28,170 nucleotides of DNA from DASSZN01 sp035702805 (GTDB lineage: Bacteria; Chloroflexota; Chloroflexia; Thermomicrobiales; Thermomicrobiaceae): NCBI GenBank assembly GCA_035702805.1, contig DASSZN010000134.1, positions 1 through 28,170 on the forward strand, in the 5' to 3' direction. Of this stretch, positions 9,592-18,788 are shown piece by piece. A program made the position numbers and the translations under genes. Numbering within the stretch: the first letter of the stretch is position 1; each line of letters opens with the position of its first letter. The notes under the pieces were generated by a model that was given only the letters and a program-made list of their open reading frames with translations, was not told where the DNA came from and did not search any database.

Positions 9592-11085
9592 TCAGACGAC
9601 GGTAAACGCCTGGACCCAGTGCTGTGCCAGCGTGAGGAGCGGCCCGGAGAAGAGACCGAAACCGATCGTCCCCAGCACCATCACCAGCAGGCCCGCGCTC
9701 AAGAGCGGCGTCTGCTCGATCGACCACGAGCCGGACGGTTCCTGGAAGTACATCGTCGCCACGACTCGCAGGTAGAAGAAGGCCGACACGGCGCTCATGA
9801 CAACGACCGCCACTGCCAGCCAGATCAGCCCCGCCTGGATCGCGGCCAGGATCACGTAGTACTTGGCGTAGAAGCCGATCAGCGGCGGCATCCCCATCAG
9901 CGACAGCATGAAAATGGTCATCGCGATTGCCGCCAGCGGGCTGCGACTGGCCAGCCCGCGGAAGTCGTCGAGCGTCACCCCGTGTCCGCGCGACTGCAGC
10001 CAGGTGACGACGCCGAAGGCCCCGATGTTCATGAAGGCGTAGGCGAAGAGGTAGAAGAGGAGAGCGCCGACGCTCTGATCGCCCGGCTTGAGCCCGCTGA
10101 AGGCCGCCAGCCCGACGAGCATGTACCCGGTGTGCCCGATCGACGAGTAGCCGAGCATGCGCTTGACGTCGGTCTGCGCGATCGCCACGACGTTGCCGTA
10201 GACCATCGTCACCAGCGCCAGGGCCGCGATCAGGTCCAACCAGGAGTGGCTGAGGGGACCCAGCGCCTGGACCATGACGCGCGCCAGCGCCGCGAAGCCC
10301 GCCACCTTCGGCACCACCGACATGTAGCCGCTCACCGGCGTCGGCGCGCCCTGATAGGCATCCGGGGTCCACATGTGGAACGGCACCGCCGCGATCTTGA
10401 AACCGAGCCCGATCGCCAGCAGCAGCAGCGCCAGCAGGAGCGACGCCTCGACCCGGCCCTGCCCCGTCACGAGCGGGCGAAGGCGCGCCGCGATGCCGGA
10501 GAGGGAGGTGGTTCCGGTCACGCCGTACGTCCAGGCCATCCCGTACAGCAGGATCGCGGTGGCGAAGGCGCCGAGCAGGAAGTACTTCAGCGCGCCCTCG
10601 ATCGACGTCTCGCGCCCGCGAGCGAACCCGGTCAGGACGTAGATCGCCAGCGAGCCCATCTCGATGCCGATGAAGATCATGATCAGGTCGCCGGCCGCCC
10701 CCACCAGCATCGTGCCCAGGATGGAGAAGAGGAGCAGCACCAGGTACTCGGGGAGCGGCATGCGCTCGTGCTCGGTGAGCCCCTGGACGTACGACGAGGA
10801 GATCATGACCGAGAGGATGCCCGCCGTCAGCACGACGATGTTGACGAACAGGCTGAAGTAGGTCGCTTCGAACATGCCGTTGAAGGTCGTGCGGCCAGCG
10901 CCCCAGTTGACCAGCAGGTTCGACGCCAGGGACAGCGCCAGACCGAGCAGGGCAAGCCACGTCAGCAGACCGTGGCGCGCGCGCGGCAGCGCCACATCGC
11001 CGATCAGGACGAGCGCGGCCGTCCCAAGGATGACGAGTTCGGGGATGAAGAGGCCCCACTCCGGATGGACGAGATTGACCGGCAC
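9592..11085 (-). CDS. nuoN: NADH-quinone oxidoreductase subunit N
   Basis: A 497-residue antiporter-like membrane subunit of respiratory Complex I, one of three that carry proton channels in the membrane arm. It is strongly hydrophobic with many predicted helices. Family blocks such as SSSYVQGLTEHERMPLPEYLVLLLFSILGTMLVG, FHMWTPDAYQGAPTPVSGYMS and QTDVKRMLGYSSIGHTGYMLVGL are clear. The length is close to the usual 480-500. The start is a GTG with AAGGAG eight bases upstream. It is the last gene of the operon, 62 bases after nuoM. Confidence 0.95.
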   Translation of the reverse strand: MPVNLVHPEWGLFIPELVILGTAALVLIGDVALPRARHGLLTWLALLGLALSLASNLLVNWGAGRTTFNGMFEATYFSLFVNIVVLTAGILSVMISSSYVQGLTEHERMPLPEYLVLLLFSILGTMLVGAAGDLIMIFIGIEMGSLAIYVLTGFARGRETSIEGALKYFLLGAFATAILLYGMAWTYGVTGTTSLSGIAARLRPLVTGQGRVEASLLLALLLLAIGLGFKIAAVPFHMWTPDAYQGAPTPVSGYMSVVPKVAGFAALARVMVQALGPLSHSWLDLIAALALVTMVYGNVVAIAQTDVKRMLGYSSIGHTGYMLVGLAAFSGLKPGDQSVGALLFYLFAYAFMNIGAFGVVTWLQSRGHGVTLDDFRGLASRSPLAAIAMTIFMLSLMGMPPLIGFYAKYYVILAAIQAGLIWLAVAVVVMSAVSAFFYLRVVATMYFQEPSGSWSIEQTPLLSAGLLVMVLGTIGFGLFSGPLLTLAQHWVQAFTVV

Positions 11086-11147
11086 GCCGCTTCTCCTTCA
11101 CCGGCCGGCGGGCACGCACGCTCACGCGCCCCAGCCGGACAGCCCCT

Positions 11148-12737
11148 CTACAACCCAACCCCGCCGAACGGCCGGAGCACCGTGGTGATGAACGGGTGCA
11201 GTACGCTCATGACCCACTGCGGGTACACGCCGATCCAGATGGTCAGCACCAGCAGTGGCAGGAGCGTCGCCAGTTCCTTCCAGTTGAGGTCGGGGAAGGT
11301 CCTGGGCGAGATGATGTGCTCCTCGTGGTCGGAGCCGCCCATTACCGGTGGTGGAGCCCCGGCGGCGCCAAGCGCGCGCGAGGCCGGGTCGCTCGGGTCG
11401 GGTGGCTCGCCGGGCGCGCGCACCAACGCCACGCGCTGGTACATCCACATCATGTACCAGGCGGCCAGGATCACGACCGCGAACGCGACGATGCCGGCGG
11501 CGCGGTAGGTCCGGAATCCACCCAGGAGCGACAGGAACTCCCCGACGAACCCGCTCAGCCCCGGTAGACCGAGCGACGCCAGCATGAAGACGGCGAAGAT
11601 TGAGGCGTAGACCGGCATGTTGGTCGCCAGCCCGCCGAACCGCGAGATGAGCCGCGTGTGGCCGCGCACGTAGATGATGCCGACGCAGAGGAAGAGCGCG
11701 CTCGTCACCAGGCCGTGGCTGATCATGACGATCAGCGCGCCCTCCATACCCTGGGCATTGAGGGCGAAGATTCCCAGCGTCACGAAGCCCATGTGACTGA
11801 CCGACGAGTAGGCCACCAGCTTCTTGAGGTCCGGCTGGACGAGCGCCACCAGCGCCCCGTAGATGATCGCGATCACCGACAGGATCACGATGTAGGGCGC
11901 CCAGGTCCGCGCGGCGTACGGGAAAAGCGGCAGGTTGAAGCGCAGCATGCCGTAGCCGCCCATCTTCAGCAGCACGCCCGCCAGGATGACCGAGCCGGCG
12001 GTTGGCGCCTCGACGTGGGCGTCCGGCAGCCAGGTGTGGAAGGGCCACATCGGCACCTTGATGGCGAAGGCGATGAAGAAGGCGGCGAAGACCCACATCT
12101 GGAAGGTGTGGCTGTAGTGCCCGGTCGCCAGCACGGTGACGTCGAGCGTGCGGACTCCGGTCTGGTTGAAGTACGCCTGGTAGGTGGCGATGATCCCGAC
12201 GAGCATCAGCAGGCTGCCGGCGAGGGTGTAGAGGAAGAACTTGACCGAGGCGTAGACGCGGTTGGCGCTGCCCCAGACCCCGATGAGCAGGGCCATCGGG
12301 ATCAGCATGATCTCCCAGAAGATGTAGAAGAGGAACAGGTCCAGGCTGACAAAGACGCCGAGCATGCCGGTCTCGAGCAGCAGCATCGTGATCATGTACT
12401 CCCGGACCCGGTGCTCGACCGGATCCCAGGAGGCCACGATGGCAATCACCGTGAGCAGCGTGGTCAGGACGATTAGCAGGACCGCCATGCCGTCGACGCC
12501 CATGCGGTAGGAGATGCCGACGTCCGGCAGCCACTTCACGTTCTCGTTGAACTGCATGCCGGGCAGGGAGCGATTGAACGCGAAGAGCATGCCGAGCGAC
12601 AGCCCGAGGGCGACAAACGCCGCGATCAGCGCGATCCAGCGCGCGGCGTTGGCCGACGCCCGCGGCCAGAAGAAGATGACGGCCGCGCCGACCAGCGGCG
12701 CATAGGTCATCACGCTCAGGATCGGAAACCCGTTCAC
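11148..12737 (-). CDS. nuoM: NADH-quinone oxidoreductase subunit M
   Basis: A 529-residue antiporter-like proton-pumping subunit of Complex I. Diagnostic blocks are FWEIMLIPMALLIGVWG, AFAIKVPMWPFHTWLPDAHVEAPTAGSVILAG and QPDLKKLVAYSSVSHMGFVTLGI, with the channel lysine in the AFAIKVP segment. A loop near residues 440-480 is rich in Pro, Gly and Asp and ends in an HEEH stretch, which makes it slightly longer than E. coli NuoM. The start is a GTG with GAGGAG eight bases upstream, 19 bases after nuoL. Confidence 0.95.
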   Translation of the reverse strand: MNGFPILSVMTYAPLVGAAVIFFWPRASANAARWIALIAAFVALGLSLGMLFAFNRSLPGMQFNENVKWLPDVGISYRMGVDGMAVLLIVLTTLLTVIAIVASWDPVEHRVREYMITMLLLETGMLGVFVSLDLFLFYIFWEIMLIPMALLIGVWGSANRVYASVKFFLYTLAGSLLMLVGIIATYQAYFNQTGVRTLDVTVLATGHYSHTFQMWVFAAFFIAFAIKVPMWPFHTWLPDAHVEAPTAGSVILAGVLLKMGGYGMLRFNLPLFPYAARTWAPYIVILSVIAIIYGALVALVQPDLKKLVAYSSVSHMGFVTLGIFALNAQGMEGALIVMISHGLVTSALFLCVGIIYVRGHTRLISRFGGLATNMPVYASIFAVFMLASLGLPGLSGFVGEFLSLLGGFRTYRAAGIVAFAVVILAAWYMMWMYQRVALVRAPGEPPDPSDPASRALGAAGAPPPVMGGSDHEEHIISPRTFPDLNWKELATLLPLLVLTIWIGVYPQWVMSVLHPFITTVLRPFGGVGL

Positions 12738-12756
12738 CCGCGCGCTCCTCTTTCGG

Positions 12757-14655
12757 CTAGCGGATCAGACTGCTGTCGACGATCAGGTACACGCCCACGA
12801 TGATCACCGCGCCCAGCGCGATCGCCAGCGCGTAGTTGGCAACCAGCCCCGTCTGGGCACGGCGCCAGCGCTCGCTGGTGAAGGAGACGACCCCGGCCAC
12901 GCCGTTGACCGTGGCGTCGATCACGCGGACGTCGACTACCCGCCAGAGGAAAACCGACGCCAGGTAGAGCGGATGCACGATCAGGCGCTCGTAGATCTCG
13001 TCGAAGTACCACTTGCGGAATGAGAGCTGGTAAAGCGGACCGAGCCGCGCCGAGATGGCGGCCGGCACGATCTTGCGCGACACGTACGCCCGCCAGGTGA
13101 GCAGGATGCCGCTCACCGCGATGATCGTCGAGACGACCGCGAAGATGACCGTCGTCGAGACCGACGGGTGAGGCTCGGCGACCACGCCGTTGTGCGTGAA
13201 CACCGGTCCGAGGAAGCTGGCGATCCAGCTGTGGTCCGGGAAGCCGAGGAACCCCGCCAACCCCGCCCCGATCGCCAGGACCACCAGCGGCACCGTCATG
13301 GTGGACGGCGACTCGTGCGGGTGGACGTGGGCGTGATCGAACCGTTCCTCACCGAGGAAGGTCAGGAAGACGACCCGGAACATGTAGAGCGACGTGAAGA
13401 AGGCGGCAATCAGCCCGACGATGGCGATGATCGGGAAGCCGCCGGCCCACGCGCCCAGGATCGTCTCGTCCTTGCTCCAGAACCCGGCGAAGGGGAAGAG
13501 CCCCGCGTTGGCCGCCGCTCCGATCAGGAAGGTCCAGAAGGTGATCGGCATGTACTTCTTCAGGCCGCCCATGAAGCGCATGTCCTGCTCGTCGTGCATG
13601 CCATGGATGACGCTGCCGGCGCCCAGGAAGAGCAGACCCTTGAAGAAGGCGTGGGTCATCAGGTGGAAGATTGCCGCGGTCCAGGCGCCGACGCCGAGGG
13701 CGAAAGCCATGTAGCCGAGCTGGCTGACGGTCGAGTAGGCGATGACCTTCTTGATGTCGTACTGGGTGAGGCCGATCGTCGCGGCGACGAACGCGGTGAT
13801 CGCGCCGATGATCGCCACCACCAGCATCGCCGTGTGCGACGCGCTGAAGATCGGGAACGAGCGCGCCACCATGAAGATGCCGGCCGTCACCATCGTCGCG
13901 GCGTGGATCAGCGCCGACACCGGGGTCGGGCCCTCCATGGCGTCTGGCAGCCAGACGAAGAGCGGGATCTGCGCGGACTTGCCGATCGCGCCGGTGAAGA
14001 GCAGGAGCGCGATCAGCGTGATCGAGCCCGACGGCAGGTGCGGGACCGCCGCGAAGACGCGCGTATAGTCCAGCGACCCGACCTTGACGAAGATGAACAT
14101 GATGCCGATGCCGAAGCCGAGGTCGCCGACGCGGTTGACGATGAACGCCTTCTTGGCGGCGTTGGCCGCCGAGAGCCGCCGGAACCAGAACCCGATCAGC
14201 AGGTAGGAGCAGAGGCCGACGCCCTCCCAGAAGACGAAGAGCAGCAGGTAGTTGCTGGCCAGGACCAGCATCAGCATCGAGAAGACGAACAGCGGGAGGT
14301 AGGAGAAGAAGCGGTAGTACCCCCCGTCCCCGCGCATGTAGCCCACGGAGTAGATGTGGACCAGGAGGCTGACCCCGCTCACCACCAGGAGCATGATCGC
14401 GGTGAGCTGGTCGACGGTCAGCGTCACCGGGATCTGGAAGTCGCCGACCGGAATCCAGGTGTAGAGGTGCTGCGACAGCGGCACCGTCCCACCGTAGATC
14501 TGGGCGAAGACGATCACGCTGACGACGAACGAGATCCCGACGGCGGTGATGCTGATCCAGTGCGCCCGGTCACGGATGTACCAGCGTCCGAAGACGAAGT
14601 TGACCACGGCGGCGACGAGCGGCGCCAGCGGGATCAGAAACAGCCAGTTCGCCAT
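12757..14655 (-). CDS. nuoL: NADH-quinone oxidoreductase subunit L
   Basis: A 632-residue antiporter-like subunit at the distal end of the Complex I membrane arm, with the long lateral helix expected at its C-terminus. Recognised blocks include LFVFWEGVGLCSYLLIGFWF, GKSAQIPLFVWLPDAMEGPT and LTQYDIKKVIAYSTVSQLGYM. The C-terminal part (about 530-632) carries FRKWYFDEIYERLIV followed by the terminal helix, as in full-length NuoL. The ATG start is clear; the gene follows nuoK after 49 bases. Confidence 0.95.
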   Translation of the reverse strand: MANWLFLIPLAPLVAAVVNFVFGRWYIRDRAHWISITAVGISFVVSVIVFAQIYGGTVPLSQHLYTWIPVGDFQIPVTLTVDQLTAIMLLVVSGVSLLVHIYSVGYMRGDGGYYRFFSYLPLFVFSMLMLVLASNYLLLFVFWEGVGLCSYLLIGFWFRRLSAANAAKKAFIVNRVGDLGFGIGIMFIFVKVGSLDYTRVFAAVPHLPSGSITLIALLLFTGAIGKSAQIPLFVWLPDAMEGPTPVSALIHAATMVTAGIFMVARSFPIFSASHTAMLVVAIIGAITAFVAATIGLTQYDIKKVIAYSTVSQLGYMAFALGVGAWTAAIFHLMTHAFFKGLLFLGAGSVIHGMHDEQDMRFMGGLKKYMPITFWTFLIGAAANAGLFPFAGFWSKDETILGAWAGGFPIIAIVGLIAAFFTSLYMFRVVFLTFLGEERFDHAHVHPHESPSTMTVPLVVLAIGAGLAGFLGFPDHSWIASFLGPVFTHNGVVAEPHPSVSTTVIFAVVSTIIAVSGILLTWRAYVSRKIVPAAISARLGPLYQLSFRKWYFDEIYERLIVHPLYLASVFLWRVVDVRVIDATVNGVAGVVSFTSERWRRAQTGLVANYALAIALGAVIIVGVYLIVDSSLIR

Positions 14656-14704
14656 CTCGGGCTACTCCCCTACCTTGACCCCGTCAGGCCGGGTCGGTCG
14701 CCGC

Positions 14705-15013
14705 TCACTCCCGGAGCTCGCGGACCTGGTCGATGTCCACCGTGTCGACGCGCCGCGAGAGCGCCATGATGATCCCGAGGCCGACGATCGCCTCCGCCGC
14801 CGCGATCGCGATGACGAACAGGGCGAAGGTCTGGCCGACCATGGAGTTCTGTTCCCAGGCGAACCCGATGAAGGACACGTTCACCGCGTTGAGCATCAGC
14901 TCGATGCTCATGAAGATGACGAGCACGTTGCGACGGGTCAGCACCCCGATCATGCCGATGATGAACAGGGCCGCGCTCAGGAGCAGGAAGTTGTTGCCGG
15001 TCAGCTGGGTCAT
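14705..15013 (-). CDS. nuoK: NADH-quinone oxidoreductase subunit K
   Basis: A 102-residue, three-helix membrane subunit of Complex I. The segment MSIELMLNAVNVSF with its conserved membrane glutamate, and FALFVIAIAAAEAIVGLGIIMAL with the second glutamate, are the family hallmarks of the E-channel. The ATG overlaps the nuoJ stop codon by four bases (ATGA), so the two genes should be translationally coupled. The normal length is about 100 residues. Confidence 0.95.
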   Translation of the reverse strand: MTQLTGNNFLLLSAALFIIGMIGVLTRRNVLVIFMSIELMLNAVNVSFIGFAWEQNSMVGQTFALFVIAIAAAEAIVGLGIIMALSRRVDTVDIDQVRELRE

Positions 15014-15732
15014 GGTTCCTGACGCTCCCCCCAGACGGGCCGATCGACGAACTCGTCGCCCGACTTGGCCATCACCAGGTCGCGCTCGCCGGTCTCCGGC
15101 TTGAGCTGGCTCGCGGCGATCGCCGGCAGCGCGGTGGCCGGCTCGGGCTCGCTGTCGCTGCCGCGCGGGTGCGCGAGCGAGATGGTCGAGGTCTCGCGCG
15201 TCGCGCGGAGCCGCGGCAGGTCCGGCCGGGCCAGCACCAGCGCGCCGACGGTTGCCACCAGGAGGACCAGCGCCGTCGCCTGGATCGGCAGCACGTAGCC
15301 TGAGTAGAGCACCTGCCCCAGGGCCTGGACGTTGCCGCCGACCGACTGGACCGCGGAGGTCGTCCACGGTCCGGAGGGCACCGTGATCGAGCGCGTGAGG
15401 ACGGCCGCGGCCACCTCACCGAGGAGGATCAGGCCCAGCACGAAACCGGCGACCCGCTGAATGGGTCGCCCGCCGTGGAACTCCGGGAGGTCCTCGATGT
15501 GCACCAGCATGATCACGAACAGGACCAGCACCAGGATCGCCCCGGTGTAGACGATGATCTGGACGACCGCGAGGAAGTCCGCGCGCAGCATGACGTAGAT
15601 CGCCGCGAGGTTGATGAAGGTCACGACCAGCGCGGCGGCGCTGTGCACCGGGTTGCGCGCCAGCACGACGCCGAGCGCGGCCAGCACCGCGATCACGCCC
15701 AGGATGTCGAAGACGACGACCTCAGCCCCCAT
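15010..15732 (-). CDS. nuoJ: NADH-quinone oxidoreductase subunit J (with long C-terminal tail)
   Basis: A 240-residue membrane subunit of Complex I. The five-helix core spans about residues 1-168, with ARNPVHSAAALVVTFINLAAIYVML and VQIIVYTGAILVLVLFVIMLV being typical. After the last helix comes a hydrophilic tail of about 70 residues, rich in Asp, Glu, Pro, Arg and Ser, which most NuoJ proteins do not have at this length. It starts 42 bases after nuoH, in the place where nuoI normally lies. It overlaps nuoK by four bases. Confidence 0.93.
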   Translation of the reverse strand: MGAEVVVFDILGVIAVLAALGVVLARNPVHSAAALVVTFINLAAIYVMLRADFLAVVQIIVYTGAILVLVLFVIMLVHIEDLPEFHGGRPIQRVAGFVLGLILLGEVAAAVLTRSITVPSGPWTTSAVQSVGGNVQALGQVLYSGYVLPIQATALVLLVATVGALVLARPDLPRLRATRETSTISLAHPRGSDSEPEPATALPAIAASQLKPETGERDLVMAKSGDEFVDRPVWGERQEP

Positions 15733-15774
15733 GACGCATGCCGACCCTTCGTGCGCGCGACGTCCCTCGTACCG

Positions 15775-16797
15775 TTACAGCAGCCCGAGACCCCACAGGC
15801 GGATCAGGCCGGTCAGGGCGATGTTGATCAGCGCGAGCGGCAGGAGGACCTTCCAGGCCAGCCCCATCAGCTGGTCGTAGCGGAAGCGCGGCAGGGTCGC
15901 GCGCAGCCAGACGTAGAAGAGGAGGAACACGCCCGCCTTGATCAGCAGCCACCAGACGCCCGAGGCGATCGGCCCGCTGATGCCGCCCAGAAAGAGGGTC
16001 GAGGCCATCAGCGAGACGATGATCATGTTGATGTACTCGGCCAGGAAGAAGAAGGAGAAGCGGAAGCCCGAGTACTCGGTGTGGAAGCCGCCGATCAGCT
16101 CCGTCTCGGCCTCCGGCAGGTCGAACGGCGCGCGGTTCGTCTCGGCGACGGCCGCGATGAGGAAGATCACGAAGGCGAGCGGCTGGCTGAGGATGTACCA
16201 GTTGGGCACGCTCAGCGCCCCGAACGTCAGCGACTGCTCCTGCTGGTGCACGATTTGCACCAGGCTCAGCGACCCGGAGAGGATGAAGATCCCGACGAGC
16301 GACAGGCCCAGCGTGATCTCGTAGCTGATGACCTGGGCCGCCGAGCGCAGCCCTCCGAGCAGCGCGTAGCGGTTGCCCGAGGCGTAGCCACCGAGGATGA
16401 TGCCGTAGACCCCCATGCTGCCGATCGACAGGACGTAGAGCACGGCGATGTTGATGTCGGCGACGTAGAGGTGGACCGAGTAGCCGAAGAGGTTGATCGT
16501 GCCCCCGAACGGGATGACCGCGGCGGCGAGCGGTGCCAGGACGAACGACACCATCGGGGCGATGAGGAACATCAGCTTGTCCGCGGCGTTGGGGACGATG
16601 TCCTCTTTCTGGAGGAGCTTGACCCCGTCCGCCAGCGGCTGCATCAACCCGAACGGGCCGGTGCGGTTCGGCCCGATGCGATCCTGCATGACCGCCAGGA
16701 CCTTGCGCTCGAAGTAGGTCATGTAGGCCATCATCGTCAGGAGCACGATCAGCACGATGACGGCGAGGATGTAGCTGCTCACGTACGAGCTCAGCAT
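15775..16797 (-). CDS. nuoH: NADH-quinone oxidoreductase subunit H
   Basis: A 340-residue membrane subunit that joins the peripheral and membrane arms of Complex I and forms part of the quinone chamber. The blocks YFERKVLAVMQDRIGPNRTGPFGLMQPLADGVKLLQKED (about 28-66), RAPFDLPEAETELIGGFHTEYSGFRFSFFFLAEY and LRATLPRFRYDQLMGLAWKVLLPL are all intact. The length is usual for the family. It follows nuoD after a 117-base gap, the longest in the operon, exactly where nuoEFG are found in 14-gene operons. Confidence 0.95.
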   Translation of the reverse strand: MLSSYVSSYILAVIVLIVLLTMMAYMTYFERKVLAVMQDRIGPNRTGPFGLMQPLADGVKLLQKEDIVPNAADKLMFLIAPMVSFVLAPLAAAVIPFGGTINLFGYSVHLYVADINIAVLYVLSIGSMGVYGIILGGYASGNRYALLGGLRSAAQVISYEITLGLSLVGIFILSGSLSLVQIVHQQEQSLTFGALSVPNWYILSQPLAFVIFLIAAVAETNRAPFDLPEAETELIGGFHTEYSGFRFSFFFLAEYINMIIVSLMASTLFLGGISGPIASGVWWLLIKAGVFLLFYVWLRATLPRFRYDQLMGLAWKVLLPLALINIALTGLIRLWGLGLL

Positions 16798-16863
16798 GCG
16801 CTCCTTGCCCCACTCCTCCTGCCGGCTGCCCGCCCGCGCGCGCCGTCACACCACCAGTGGCCG

Positions 16864-16894
16864 GCGCCCGGGTCGCCCGCGTGCCGCCGGGCGC
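16864..16894 (-). other. Hairpin in the nuoD-nuoH gap
   Basis: GCGCCCGG (16864-16871) and CCGGGCGC (16887-16894) form an eight-base perfect stem around a 15-base GC-rich loop. It lies in the 117-base gap between nuoD and nuoH. No T-run follows, so it may be an mRNA processing or stability element, or may simply reflect high GC content. Confidence 0.35.
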
Positions 16895-16914
16895 ACGGTG
16901 CGCTCACCCGCGCC

Positions 16915-18147
16915 TCAGCGATCGACCGATCCTAACACGATATCGATCGTCCCGATCAGCGCCACGACGTCGGCGAGCATCGCGCCCTCGGCCATGTAGG
17001 GAAGCGACTGCAGGTTGACGAAGTCCGGCGTGCGGATGCGCAGGCGGTAGGGCACCTGTGAGCCGTCGCTGACGATGTAGTGCCCGAGTTCTCCCTTGGA
17101 GTGCTCGATCGCCATGTAGACCTCGCCCTTGGGCGGCGAGAATCCCTTGATGACCCAGACGAAGTGGCGCTGCATGTCCTCGGCCGTGGTCATCACCGTC
17201 TCGTGGGGCGGGATGACGAAGTTTGACTCGGCGAGTTTCAGCGGGCCGTCGGTCGGCACCTGGTCGATGCACTGGCGGATGATCTTGACCGACTGGCGGA
17301 ACTCCTCCATCCGCACCAGGTAGCGGTCGTAGACGTCGCCGTGCGTTCCCAGGGGGACCTCGAAGTCCATGCGGTCGTAGAACAGGTAGGGCTGCGCCTT
17401 GCGCACGTCATAGTTGATACCGGAGCCACGCAGGCACGCGCCGGTCAACCCGTAGCTGAGCGCCACGTCCGGCTCGATGACCCCGACGCCGCGGGTCCGC
17501 GAGAGCCAGATCGGGTTGGCGGACAGCAAGTCGGAGTACTCCTTGAGGTACCCCGGGAAGACGTCCACGAAGTGCCGGACCATGCCCGGCAACTCCGGCG
17601 GAATCGGCCGGGAGAACCCACCGATCTCCATCATGTTCGTGGTCAGCCGGGCACCGCAGAACGTCTCGAAGATGTCCATGATCATCTCGCGCTCGCGGAA
17701 GCAGTAGAGGGACATTGAGAGCGCACCGATGTCGAGCGCGTGCGTGCCGAGCCAGACCAGGTGGGAGGCGATGCGCGCCAGCTCGCCCATGATCATGCGC
17801 CAGTACTGGGCCCGCTCCGGCGCCTCGATGCCGATGAGCTTCTCAACCGTCAGGATGTAGCCCAGGTTGTTCGAGGGCGCGGCGACGTAGTCGGTCCGGT
17901 CGGTCCAGGGCGTGAACTGTGAGTAGCGCTTCGTCTCACCGATCTTCTCGACGCCGCGGTGGAGGTAGCCGATGACCGGGTCGCAGGCGGTCACGACCTC
18001 GCCCTCCAGCGAGAGGCGTACCCGGAGCACCCCGTGGGTGCTCGGGTGTTGCGGCCCCATGTTGAGCACCATCTCGCGCCGGTTGTCGGTGAGCAGGTGC
18101 TCCTCGGTGACCACGACGGGCGTGGGCTCTTTGAATTCCATCGTCAT
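16915..18147 (-). CDS. nuoD: NADH-quinone oxidoreductase subunit D
   Basis: A 410-residue peripheral-arm subunit related to the large subunit of NiFe hydrogenases; it forms the quinone-binding pocket with NuoB and NuoH. The quinone-site motif GPQHPSTHGVLR (31-42, with His34 and His38) is present. YLHRGVEKIGE, LGTHALDIGALSMSLYCFREREM and the C-terminal RIRTPDFVNLQSLPYMAEG...DVVALIGTIDIVLGSVDR complete the family pattern. The nickel-site cysteines of hydrogenases are absent, as expected. The length is standard. It starts five bases after the nuoC stop. Confidence 0.96.
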   Translation of the reverse strand: MTMEFKEPTPVVVTEEHLLTDNRREMVLNMGPQHPSTHGVLRVRLSLEGEVVTACDPVIGYLHRGVEKIGETKRYSQFTPWTDRTDYVAAPSNNLGYILTVEKLIGIEAPERAQYWRMIMGELARIASHLVWLGTHALDIGALSMSLYCFREREMIMDIFETFCGARLTTNMMEIGGFSRPIPPELPGMVRHFVDVFPGYLKEYSDLLSANPIWLSRTRGVGVIEPDVALSYGLTGACLRGSGINYDVRKAQPYLFYDRMDFEVPLGTHGDVYDRYLVRMEEFRQSVKIIRQCIDQVPTDGPLKLAESNFVIPPHETVMTTAEDMQRHFVWVIKGFSPPKGEVYMAIEHSKGELGHYIVSDGSQVPYRLRIRTPDFVNLQSLPYMAEGAMLADVVALIGTIDIVLGSVDR

Positions 18148-18152
18148 GGTCG

Positions 18153-18767
18153 CTACGGCCTCCGGAGTCTCGAGCGGACGCGCGGCGCCGGCGCCTCGAA
18201 CCCGGGCTGCACGTACTCGCGATATCCGCGGATCGGGTAGTCCTTGCGCAGCGGGTGTCCCTCGTCCCAGTCCTCGGCGAGCAGGATGCGCCGCAGGTCC
18301 GGGTGGCCCTCGAAGATGAGGCCGAACATGTCGTAGACCTCACGCTCGAGCCAGTTGGCCGCGGCGAAGACGGGAACGAGCGATGGGGCCGTCTCGCCGT
18401 CGGCGATACCGGCCTTGAGTCGCAGGCGTCGACGCGTGGGCACGGAGTAGAGCTGCACGACCAGGTCGAACCGCGGCTCGTCGCGCAGCCGCAGCATGTC
18501 GACGCACGTCTCGTCGGTCAGCAGGTTAAAGCGCAGCTCCGGCTCGTCGCGGAGGAACTGGACGACCTCACGCAGGAACTCGCGCTCGATGCGCACGGTC
18601 ATCTCGTCGCGGAAGTTGACGGCGTCGACGTAGGCCTGGGGGAAGGCCGCGCGGATGGCCAGCACGGCCGGGTTTTCCTCCGGGTTGGTCGGTCCCCAAT
18701 AGCCGGTCCGCTCCCAGGGGCCCGGCACCGGAGTCGTCGCGATCTGCCGGTCCTCGGACACGTCCAC
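18153..18767 (-). CDS. nuoC: NADH-quinone oxidoreductase subunit C
   Basis: A 204-residue (30-kDa-type) peripheral-arm subunit of Complex I. The signature EREVYDMFGLIFEGHPDLRRILL is at about residues 141-163 and the C-terminal HPLRKDYPIRGY follows it. A 30-residue N-terminal stretch before the conserved domain is poorly conserved in the family. I use the GTG at 18767; another GTG at 18761 would shorten the protein by two residues and has a better distance to GGAGAGG. It is separate from nuoD, not fused as in E. coli. Confidence 0.94.
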   Translation of the reverse strand: MDVSEDRQIATTPVPGPWERTGYWGPTNPEENPAVLAIRAAFPQAYVDAVNFRDEMTVRIEREFLREVVQFLRDEPELRFNLLTDETCVDMLRLRDEPRFDLVVQLYSVPTRRRLRLKAGIADGETAPSLVPVFAAANWLEREVYDMFGLIFEGHPDLRRILLAEDWDEGHPLRKDYPIRGYREYVQPGFEAPAPRVRSRLRRP

Positions 18768-18788
18768 CCCTCTCCGGAGGTCCGCGCC

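Noticed and set aside
9526..11508. Very long open frame on the plus strand opposite nuoN and nuoM (660 codons)
   Set aside because: Rich in Arg, His, Gln and Asp with no recognisable domain, and exactly antisense to clear nuo genes; a by-product of GC-rich codon use.
13168..14769. Long plus-strand open frame opposite nuoL (533 codons)
   Set aside because: Low-complexity, charged translation antisense to a well-supported membrane subunit.
15475..16935. Long plus-strand open frame opposite nuoJ and nuoH (486 codons)
   Set aside because: Same reason: antisense shadow with a composition unlike a real protein.
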